Source: JAAYCO01 sp964632015
Lineage (GTDB): Bacteria; Planctomycetota; Phycisphaerae; SM23-33
DNA length: 6,415 bases
Assembly (NCBI GenBank): GCA_964632015.1
Contig: CAZWAT010000160.1
Coordinates: forward strand, 1-6,415
Reading direction: 5' to 3'
Shown: positions 1 to 5,784 of the stretch, piece after piece
How positions within the stretch are numbered: position 1 is the first letter of the stretch
Layout of the letters: every line of letters starts with the position of its first letter
The notes under the pieces: generated by a model
The model's database searches: none
Told to the model about the DNA's origin: nothing
The model's input: only the letters and a program-made list of their open reading frames with translations
Position numbers and translations under genes: made by a program

Positions 1-316
1 AGGAAAACCCGCGGACTACGCTAACGATCATGTCGCTTTGCCTCAGCGCCTGCCAGTAAGTCTTGGCCCTGTTTCGCCCGGCCTCAACTGACAGATCAAA
101 CCCAGGAAGATCAAGAAACTCAAGCTCCGCGGGCGTGAACTTTTTTGGTTTATACTGTTCGGCCAGCCATTCGAGTCGTTCATCGGGAACCTTCACCACG
201 GACATGTGGGGCTGGTCGGGGCGAGAGAGATCGACATGCGACCCTCCGGCAGTGGCGACTGCCGAGAAGAGCGTCGACTTTCCCGACTGGGGCGGACCTA
301 CAAAAGCAACTCGCAT
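1..316 (-). CDS. YchF/Obg-like P-loop NTPase, N-terminal part (cut by window edge)
   Basis: Only the first 105 residues are present; the frame is still open at position 1. The protein opens MRVAFVGPPQSGKSTLF, a Walker A P-loop at residues 7-15. It continues with VPDERLEWLAEQYKPKK (43-59), which closely resembles the 'VPDxRLxxLAxxxKPKK' stretch of YchF, and a Walker B/G3 motif DLPG at 69-72. YchF proteins are Obg-family NTPases, often ATP-preferring, that bind ribosomes. Two features differ from canonical YchF: the P-loop reads PPQSGKS where YchF has LPNVGKS, and the 'PFxTIEPN' switch I stretch is not recognisable before VPDERL. This is therefore probably a divergent paralogue rather than the housekeeping ychF. 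I chose the ATG at 316 because GAGG (323-326) lies 6 bases upstream of it. An in-frame ATG at 322 directly abuts that GAGG and would have no spacer. The G4 motif and the C-terminal domain lie outside the window. Confidence 0.75.
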   Translation of the reverse strand, partial: MRVAFVGPPQSGKSTLFSAVATAGGSHVDLSRPDQPHMSVVKVPDERLEWLAEQYKPKKFTPAELEFLDLPGFDLSVEAGRNRAKTYWQALRQSDMIVSVVRGFS

Positions 317-338
317 ATTCATCCTCGCAATTCGTGCA

Positions 339-355
339 CGGACCCGAAGAGTCCG
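339..355 (-). other. 5' leader hairpin with cUUCGg tetraloop
   Basis: On the minus strand this reads CGGACTCTTCGGGTCCG. CGGAC pairs with GTCCG, one U is bulged, and an inner C-G pair closes a UUCG loop, which is an exceptionally stable tetraloop class in RNA. It lies between the predicted transcription start (about 374) and the ribosome binding site (323-326) of the YchF-like gene. No U-tract follows, so it is not a typical intrinsic terminator. A role in mRNA stability or translation is inference. Confidence 0.45.
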
Positions 356-380
356 GCATGTGGTTTATCAGAGTCAGGCA

Positions 381-409
381 ATAATAACCCCGGCCCCTAC
401 CGCGGGCAA
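381..409 (-). promoter_or_regulatory. Candidate sigma70-type promoter for the YchF-like gene
   Basis: On the minus strand TTGCCC (409-404) is followed after exactly 17 bases by TATTAT (386-381). These match the -35 and -10 consensus at 4 and 5 of 6 positions. Transcription would begin near 374, giving a leader of about 58 bases to the ATG at 316. The spacer is very G-rich, which counts slightly against it. The promoter would let the YchF-like gene be expressed independently of the upstream operon. Confidence 0.4.
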
Positions 410-415
410 GGACGA

Positions 416-3400
416 TTACCGCCCCTTCGAATCGTCGTCGGGACTTGGGGAGGCGTGCCGCGAGAGGCTTTCCACCACCGCCTCGATCTGAACGAGCTGT
501 TCGTGTTGGGGAATATACCCTCCCCACCTGAGCCTGTAATAGAAGTCAACAATCTGGCGAAGCTTGTCTTCAGGCAGGCCCAACTCATCGGCTGCACAAT
601 GGGCGATCTGTCCGAGTGTCTGGTGCTGGTTCAAGATCATGCCCCGGCGTTCGAGCAGTTTCAGAAATCGTAAAAGAAACTTTGCCTGCCTCCAGCGCTT
701 TCCCATAACTTTATGAAGATACATATCTCTACCCTTGATCCTGTGATAGAGGCGTATCAGCACAAGTATTTCCAGCCCTCCGCCCACAACCGCCAGCAGC
801 ACCGAAAGGCGAATCACCGCCTGGTCGACTTCTCCGCTGGCGATCAGGTTGACCAGGCCTCGCCACATGTCGCGGGTCTCGCCCACAAGCCAATTCCACA
901 CAAGTCGTATTCTGCTTGATACGAATTGGCCCAGCGCCCTTCGAGCGTCCTCGTCATACCCGACAACCCTGGTGTACCATACAGACTGCAGTTGCTCCCA
1001 CCAGCCTGCAATCGATCGATACCAGACCAAGGATTCACCTGTGTCTTCACCCGCAGGAGTGGGGTCCATCATCACCCATCCCCTCTGGGGCGAATAGACT
1101 TCCACCCACGCGTGGGCGTCGCGTTGACGAACAAGGTGGTCTGTCTGGGACGGGATTCCGTCGATTCTGTAGCCCGCCACAAGTCTGGCAGGCACGTCGA
1201 GAGCCCTGCACATTACCGCCATGGCAGAGGCGAAGTATTCGCAATGCCCGCGCTTCATGCTGAACAAAAAATCCTCGATGGCATCGCGGGTGCTGTCGGA
1301 GTTGGACAGATCGAGTGAATAAGTATACTCCGACTGTAGCTTGTTCTTCAGCCTGGATGCGATAGCCAGGTTGTATTTTCCTCGCAAGGACGGATTGGCG
1401 TTATCCCGCACAACTAGCAGATCCTCGCACCAGGTCTCGGCCAATTCCTCAACCAGGGGCGACACCTCGACAATCTCGGCATCGGGTATTCGCGGAGGCG
1501 ATATGTCCACTATGCGCCAGCCTGTGGGGGTTCGCATTTCCACCCAGGCAAGGGCGTGATAATCTCTTGGGGCGATTACCCGTTGGGTGTGTCTAAACTG
1601 GTTGATTCTTACCCCACCCACCAGCCGGACATCTATACCAAGACTTTTTGCCATCAACACGATCGCCGAGGCATAATGCTCGCTGCAACCGGTCTTGCTG
1701 CTAAACAGGAAATCCTCGACAGGATCACGATCTTCACAGACACCGGGAAACTCGAACCCATATTGGCACGAGCGCATGACGTGCCTCTGCAACCGGCGCA
1801 TCATTGCCTCGGGAGCACGGACTGACGCCTGTGGCCCATGCATCGCAAGCAGATCGGCACATAACCTGCCCGCCAGAGCTGACACTGCCGGGGGAATTTC
1901 GCATGACGCCATCCCGAATGCGCGATCTTCGACACCCATCCACATCGCCAGGTAGTTGGGGCCTACCGGTAGCAATTCCATGAATGGTTCCATCGACCAG
2001 CGTTCTCTGGGCCTTCTATAGCCCCTCCGCCATGGGGCACTGCCTCTGCTTCGATAGCCGCCCCGCCTTCTGTATGAGTGACGTCGCGACACGGTAACCA
2101 CTTTGTCTTTAAACTGGTCGACCTCAACCCACTCACCATTGGAATACCTGTCGAAAAGTTTGAGGGGGATATAGCTTGTCGTGTGGGTCATCGGGGCTTT
2201 GATGCCATCTATGTGATCGCCCACCGCGGTAATCGCCGAGACGCCTTTGAGAACCAGTCTGGGGCTGGTGAGCAGATCCATTGCCGACTTGCCACGGAGG
2301 CCTTCCTTATCGGGACTGGGATGTACCTGGGGATTCTCTTGTGACCATGCCACGTATTCAAGCCACTCGCCTCGAGGGGGTTTGTCTGTCAGCCTGATCA
2401 CGCCGCTATCTGTAACCGTCGCTTCAGCGCCTTTGACATCAAGATATTGCACTGGCCAGATCGTGGCCAATGGCTGCATGACCCCACTACCGTTCCAGGT
2501 TTTCGCTGAAAGGTACATGTGCTGGCGAACAAGACCGGTGGCGCCTTCGGGAGGATTGGACGAAAGCCGCCTCTCCGGCGACTCGCTACGGGGCTGCCAC
2601 TCTGACTTGCGATACCTGGTATATATATTTGCGCGCAGATAACTTAGATGCCCCGAGGGGACGATGGGCTTTCCATCGATGTCCAGGCTGACACGCATCA
2701 CCACTTCATTGCTGAGTCGCACGTATTTGTTTCTACCCAGGCGGATCGGGCTCGACATGGAGTTGCCATTATTGCTGATCCACTGACTGGTGAATCCTGT
2801 TCTGGGCGTCACCAGAAACGCCAGCACGCCACCCATAGCCATGATCACCAGTAGCGACACCATGCATCTGCGAATGCTCTTGTGTGGCCATTGTCGTCTG
2901 ACATTCCAGGCGACAACATGCGGCGACATCGGCGCCGACTCGCTGGAAAGATGCAACTTCGCCGCCCTGTCCAACCCTGTCTTGAGCGTCAGAACGGCAG
3001 CGGTGTATGAAATACCGAGAAGATACACAACCATCGCGACGCCAAGCATGATCGAAGCGTTGAACATCGCGGCGGCGACCATCAACAGCAGGCTCAGAAC
3101 CACCAGCCAGACCAAGTCGCGGTTGATGCTACGCTCGAAGAGCTTGCACATCACTATCAGTACGATGTAGTTCCCAAGCGTCGCAAGCGGATTACTGGAA
3201 GCGCCGAACAGTTCAAACACCGTAAGGGCGGTCGCCAGCAATACGGCAAAGTTGATCCATGCCCGTCGAACGTAAAGCTCTTTGTTCCTGTTGACCGCCA
3301 CAAGGCGAATCACACATACCGCCCCTGCCGCCAGCAGGAAGAACATGTTCTCGGTGCAGAGGGTGAACGTGACGATGCTCAAGCACACCATCAGAACCAA

Positions 3401-3466
3401 TGGCCGTTCCAATCTGGCCCTTTCGCTGAGGAGAATGTCCACCTGGCTGAAAGACCTTACAGGCAT
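416..3466 (-). CDS. Membrane-anchored TgpA-like transglutaminase protein with two tandem transglutaminase cores
   Basis: This 1016-residue protein has seven predicted N-terminal membrane helices (about 22-38, 41-57, 70-88, 96-110, 117-134, 137-158, 203-219). Basic residues in the inner loops place the large following region outside the cytoplasm. An eighth helix (about 883-906) returns the chain to the cytoplasm, ending in a DUF4129-like tail whose most typical stretch is about 965-983 (KLRQIVDFYYRLRWGG). The plan matches the TgpA/DUF3488-transglutaminase family, usually near 650-750 residues; the excess comes from a duplicated core and extra exported sequence. Core 2 (about 700-804) has the intact triad Cys742 (GHCEYFA), His785 (DAHAWVE) and Asp801 (MDPTP). 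Core 1 (about 553-658) is related but reads GCSEHYA, with Ser595 at the catalytic cysteine position, and YHALAWVE, where His637 is displaced; Asp654 is kept. Residues 461-490 are arginine-rich. The ATG at 3466 has GGAGGA six bases upstream. Substrate is unknown; enzymes of this superfamily may be proteases or amide-bond transferases. Confidence 0.88.
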   Translation of the reverse strand: MPVRSFSQVDILLSERARLERPLVLMVCLSIVTFTLCTENMFFLLAAGAVCVIRLVAVNRNKELYVRRAWINFAVLLATALTVFELFGASSNPLATLGNYIVLIVMCKLFERSINRDLVWLVVLSLLLMVAAAMFNASIMLGVAMVVYLLGISYTAAVLTLKTGLDRAAKLHLSSESAPMSPHVVAWNVRRQWPHKSIRRCMVSLLVIMAMGGVLAFLVTPRTGFTSQWISNNGNSMSSPIRLGRNKYVRLSNEVVMRVSLDIDGKPIVPSGHLSYLRANIYTRYRKSEWQPRSESPERRLSSNPPEGATGLVRQHMYLSAKTWNGSGVMQPLATIWPVQYLDVKGAEATVTDSGVIRLTDKPPRGEWLEYVAWSQENPQVHPSPDKEGLRGKSAMDLLTSPRLVLKGVSAITAVGDHIDGIKAPMTHTTSYIPLKLFDRYSNGEWVEVDQFKDKVVTVSRRHSYRRRGGYRSRGSAPWRRGYRRPRERWSMEPFMELLPVGPNYLAMWMGVEDRAFGMASCEIPPAVSALAGRLCADLLAMHGPQASVRAPEAMMRRLQRHVMRSCQYGFEFPGVCEDRDPVEDFLFSSKTGCSEHYASAIVLMAKSLGIDVRLVGGVRINQFRHTQRVIAPRDYHALAWVEMRTPTGWRIVDISPPRIPDAEIVEVSPLVEELAETWCEDLLVVRDNANPSLRGKYNLAIASRLKNKLQSEYTYSLDLSNSDSTRDAIEDFLFSMKRGHCEYFASAMAVMCRALDVPARLVAGYRIDGIPSQTDHLVRQRDAHAWVEVYSPQRGWVMMDPTPAGEDTGESLVWYRSIAGWWEQLQSVWYTRVVGYDEDARRALGQFVSSRIRLVWNWLVGETRDMWRGLVNLIASGEVDQAVIRLSVLLAVVGGGLEILVLIRLYHRIKGRDMYLHKVMGKRWRQAKFLLRFLKLLERRGMILNQHQTLGQIAHCAADELGLPEDKLRQIVDFYYRLRWGGYIPQHEQLVQIEAVVESLSRHASPSPDDDSKGR

Positions 3467-4635
3467 GAGTCTTCCTCCGGGCGGTTGTCAACAACATCAT
3501 AGAAGAACTGATCGCAGTTTCCCGGATGCACAAAGACGATGCTTCGGCAGGATTGGCTGAATCGTCCAGCCCCAGCCGGGGCCATAACTGACGAATTCGC
3601 CGATATTACCACCACCTGACTGTCTTCGAGGGCATGACAATCCAGCTCCCTCAATGTCAATTCCAGTCGGTACCGGATGTTCCCGCCGATATCCGCAAGC
3701 GTATCGAGCAGCTTTCTTCGCTGATCTCTCTGATTGGAGGGCGCGTGTATGGACACTCCGGTTGGAAGCGCAAGGGCCATTCCAACCAGGAATGACCTTG
3801 ATACAGCGGTATCGACAAGCGTAGCGGCAAATCGCAGAAGACGATCCATCTGGGCATCAGACACCACTGTCGAATCGTCCTCGAACGTGTCGATGATGAT
3901 CCACAGGGTTTCTGGCAGCGGATGGGCGAGTTCCCTGACTACAAGATTGGCTTTCGCCGCCGACCGCCGCCAGTGAATCCATCGCGGGCAATCCTCGCTT
4001 CGGTAATCGCGCAGGCCGAAGAATTCATCCTCGCCGCCGCTGGCTTGGCTTGGCGCTGACCTGGATGTATGCACCGCACCATGCTGCAGGATATTGTTGC
4101 GCAGACCACCCCGTGCCGGCCAGACCACCAGCTCGGAAGATTGATCAAGATTCGTGTAAACCCCAATCAGCCCCAGCGGAAATAGCGTACTGAGCTTTAT
4201 CCGTTGAAGACGAATCCGGCCTCGCTTGTGGGCGGAGAACCTTCCACCGGATCTGAAGACAGCCCCCGCCGGAAGATGGACGCAATAACCCGGCGCACAT
4301 TCGATGCCCTCAGGGGCAATTTCTTCAACAGTAAGCCCAAGGCATGCGCCTCTGTTTCGGGTGTTCCGCAGGGTATACCCCACGTAAACGGTCTGATGTT
4401 GCCATGCCCTCGATGGCATTTCGCGTGAAAGCTCGACCGAGGCGATCATTCGCCTTGCGATAATTGCCGACGCCTGCACCGCTGCGATGAGGCATCCGAA
4501 AAGCGCAAACAGCAGGGCCGCCTTTGTGTTGATGGCGGCAAGGCACACCAACACTCCAATCGCCAGCACCAACCATCCTACCGGCGTGAGACGATACCGC
4601 ACCACAGCTACAGCGCGTTTTCGACGACGGGCCAC
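3457..4635 (-). CDS. DUF58 domain protein (MoxR-associated, two N-terminal membrane helices)
   Basis: The protein has 392 residues if translated from the GTG at 4635. Two membrane helices lie at about 20-35 and 39-59. A beta-rich middle region follows, and then the DUF58 signature at about 201-235, reading GLRDYRSEDCPRWIHWRRSA and ending LVVRE. The usual form of this signature is 'RxYxxGDxxRxIxWxxSAR.xxLxVRE', so the common Gly-Asp is replaced by Ser-Glu-Asp. A vWA-like C-terminal part begins at about 244 (LWIIIDTFEDDS), with only a partial metal-site motif. In the family these proteins sit next to MoxR ATPases and are thought to be membrane partners or substrates of them. The frame is open upstream to an ATG at 4806, but that extension would lie inside moxR. 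The GTG has GGAAAGG six bases before it, and the next residues (ARRRKRA) make a sensible cytoplasmic N-terminus. The 3' end overlaps the transglutaminase gene by 10 bases. Confidence 0.88.
   Translation of the reverse strand: MARRRKRAVAVVRYRLTPVGWLVLAIGVLVCLAAINTKAALLFALFGCLIAAVQASAIIARRMIASVELSREMPSRAWQHQTVYVGYTLRNTRNRGACLGLTVEEIAPEGIECAPGYCVHLPAGAVFRSGGRFSAHKRGRIRLQRIKLSTLFPLGLIGVYTNLDQSSELVVWPARGGLRNNILQHGAVHTSRSAPSQASGGEDEFFGLRDYRSEDCPRWIHWRRSAAKANLVVRELAHPLPETLWIIIDTFEDDSTVVSDAQMDRLLRFAATLVDTAVSRSFLVGMALALPTGVSIHAPSNQRDQRRKLLDTLADIGGNIRYRLELTLRELDCHALEDSQVVVISANSSVMAPAGAGRFSQSCRSIVFVHPGNCDQFFYDVVDNRPEEDSCL
3473..3478 (-). promoter_or_regulatory. Strong ribosome binding site inside the DUF58 gene
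   Basis: GGAGGA lies six bases before the ATG at 3466 and is a near-perfect Shine-Dalgarno sequence. It sits within the last codons of the DUF58 gene, whose stop (TAA, 3459-3457) falls after the transglutaminase start. This arrangement suggests coupled translation and supports the choice of start codon. Confidence 0.8.
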
Positions 4636-4641
4636 GACAGA

Positions 4642-4648
4642 CCTTTCC
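4642..4648 (-). promoter_or_regulatory. Ribosome binding site that decides the GTG start of the DUF58 gene
   Basis: TAAGGAAAGG joins the moxR stop codon (TAA, 4651-4649) to GGAAAGG, which stands six bases before GTG at 4635. The overlap of stop codon and ribosome binding site suggests translational coupling of moxR and the DUF58 gene. It also rules against the long upstream extension of the DUF58 frame. Confidence 0.75.
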
Positions 4649-5581
4649 TTACTGGGGAATGGGAACGGTTTCGAGTATCTTCTCGAAGATTGCCTCAGCT
4701 CCGCCCGCATCGTCATCGTGGAACGACTTCGCCTTGATGCGATGCGAGCATACTGCCGAGGCAAGCAGCCGGACGTCGTCAGGAACCACGTAGTCCCGCC
4801 CATCAAGTAAAGCGGACGCCCGCGACGCCTGAGTCAACGCCAGCGAACCTCGGGGCGACAGACCTATTGACAGTTCGCCGCTACGGCGGGTCGCCTCGGC
4901 GATGTCGAGAATGTACTCAACTATCTCTTCATCCAGATTGATAGTCAGCACCCGCTCCTGAAGTTCGACAAGTTCGCCGGCCGTCATAACCGCCTTCAGG
5001 TCGCCAAGCCTGGTTCGTCCAGGTTGAAGGCGCAGAATCTGGCGTTCCGTTTCCTTGTCGGGGTACCCCATGCGAACGCGTATCATGAACCTGTCAAGCT
5101 GGTTCTCGGGAAGAAAATAAGTGCCTTGAAATTCAGATGGGTTCTGCGTTGCGAGAACAATAAACGGCGGTCCCAACTTCCAGGTTTCACCGTCGGTGGA
5201 GACCTGAAATTCGTTCATTGCCTCAAGCAAAGCGCTTTGAGTTCTGGGAGTGGTGCGGTTTACTTCGTCGGCAAGGATAACGTGGGCAAAGATGGGGCCT
5301 TTCTTGAAGACGAACTCGCCGCTGTCGGAATCGTAAACGCTGACACCCAGGATGTCGCTGGGCAGCATATCGGGTGTCAACTGGATTCGACTGAACTGGC
5401 ATTCGATGCTCTTGGCGACCGCTCTTGCAAGAACGGTCTTTCCGACACCGGGCACGTCTTCTACGAGAACGTGCCCACGCGCAAGCAACGCCACAAGCAC
5501 TTGGTCAACCACCTGGGGTTTGCCAAGAAGAACAGATTGCACGTTGTCCTTCAGATGCTTCAGCTTGTCAAACAATTGCAT
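4649..5581 (-). CDS. MoxR-family AAA+ ATPase
   Basis: The 310-residue length is typical of MoxR (AAA_3) ATPases. Visible motifs are Walker A DVPGVGKT (42-49), Walker B VILADE (101-106) followed by VNRTTPRTQSALLEAM, the sensor 1 region VLATQNP (142-148), LPENQLDRF (157-165, the family's arginine-containing loop) and sensor 2 SPR (242-244). The C-terminal lid helices include the usual YVVPDDV stretch. All catalytic residues expected for ATP hydrolysis are present. MoxR proteins form rings and act as chaperone-like remodellers of partner proteins encoded beside them; here the partners are likely the DUF58 and transglutaminase-like products. The ATG at 5581 has GGGGAG (5597-5592) ten bases upstream, slightly long but acceptable. 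It is the first gene of the operon, with its promoter probably near 5712-5717. Confidence 0.95.
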   Translation of the reverse strand: MQLFDKLKHLKDNVQSVLLGKPQVVDQVLVALLARGHVLVEDVPGVGKTVLARAVAKSIECQFSRIQLTPDMLPSDILGVSVYDSDSGEFVFKKGPIFAHVILADEVNRTTPRTQSALLEAMNEFQVSTDGETWKLGPPFIVLATQNPSEFQGTYFLPENQLDRFMIRVRMGYPDKETERQILRLQPGRTRLGDLKAVMTAGELVELQERVLTINLDEEIVEYILDIAEATRRSGELSIGLSPRGSLALTQASRASALLDGRDYVVPDDVRLLASAVCSHRIKAKSFHDDDAGGAEAIFEKILETVPIPQ

Positions 5582-5608
5582 CGGGAAACAACTCCCCTCT
5601 GTGTTTCA

Positions 5609-5642
5609 GGTCATGCTGGCCGCCATAATATGGGCGGTCATG
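5609..5642 (-). other. moxR leader: small hairpin flanked by a direct repeat
   Basis: GGTCATG (plus-strand reading) occurs at 5609-5615 and again at 5636-5642. Between them CCGCC (5620-5624) can pair with GGCGG (5633-5637), or a bulged seven-pair variant can form with a three-base loop. The element lies in the predicted moxR leader, upstream of its ribosome binding site. It may be an operator or RNA element, but chance is also possible. Confidence 0.25.
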
Positions 5643-5707
5643 TGGATTTCAAATAACGCACGGACAACTCATCCTCCATCACTTGCATAGCGAATGAATA
5701 AAGCAGA

Positions 5708-5716
5708 TGCTATTAT
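5708..5716 (+). promoter_or_regulatory. Candidate extended -10 promoter for ribE
   Basis: TGCTATTAT combines the extended -10 TGn element (5708-5710) with TATTAT (5711-5716, five of six consensus bases). A TTGCAT at 5683-5688 is 22 bases upstream, too far to be a standard -35, but extended -10 promoters can work without one. The start would be near 5723, leaving a leader of about 62 bases. The box overlaps the minus-strand -10 almost completely. Confidence 0.4.
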
Positions 5717-5717
5717 A
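5712..5717 (-). promoter_or_regulatory. Candidate -10 box of the moxR operon promoter
   Basis: A perfect TATAAT is present on the minus strand. No good -35 hexamer stands 16-18 bases upstream (the sequence there is around GTGCTC), so the promoter may be weak or need an activator. Transcription would start near 5705, giving a leader of about 124 bases before moxR. Confidence 0.4.
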
Positions 5718-5725
5718 AACGTTTA
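5716..5725. promoter_or_regulatory. Perfect palindrome TAAACGTTTA, possible operator
   Basis: This ten-base perfect inverted repeat has a central CG, the layout typical of operators bound by LacI-family repressors (compare AAACGTTT in PurR sites). It overlaps the end of the minus-strand -10 box and lies at the predicted ribE start site, so a bound protein could affect both promoters. No regulator gene is in the window, and the assignment to a family is inference. Confidence 0.3.
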
Positions 5726-5757
5726 CGCGATTTTGAGCACAGAAACTTATTCAAAAA

Positions 5758-5777
5758 CTCAGGCTCAGACCTGGGAG
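5758..5777 (+). promoter_or_regulatory. Possible hairpin covering the ribE ribosome binding site
   Basis: CTCAGG (5758-5763) can pair with CCTGGG (5770-5775, one G-U pair), or in a bulged form CTC pairs with GAG of the Shine-Dalgarno GGGAG (5773-5777). That GGGAG stands seven bases before the ATG at 5785 and supports the start. The fold would partly hide the ribosome binding site. The leader is too short for the FMN riboswitch aptamer, so any control would be of another kind. Confidence 0.3.
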
Positions 5778-5784
5778 AGACAGC

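Noticed and set aside
389..406. Terminator-like stem CCCG/CGGG followed by TTATTATT on the minus strand after the transglutaminase gene
   Set aside because: The stem has only four pairs with a ten-base loop and the T-run is broken. The same bases read better as a promoter for the next gene.
4636..4806. An upstream extension of the DUF58 frame starting at ATG 4806
   Set aside because: It lies wholly within the moxR coding sequence, its residues look like a shadow translation, and the GTG at 4635 has a proper ribosome binding site and a sensible N-terminus.
5024..5656. A 210-codon open frame on the plus strand opposite moxR
   Set aside because: It is antisense to conserved AAA+ motifs and shows no domain of its own.
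5582..5784. An FMN riboswitch upstream of ribE
   Set aside because: None of the conserved aptamer segments (such as the AGGGGC and GGGTGA-like blocks) is present, and the leader after the likely promoter is only about 62 bases.
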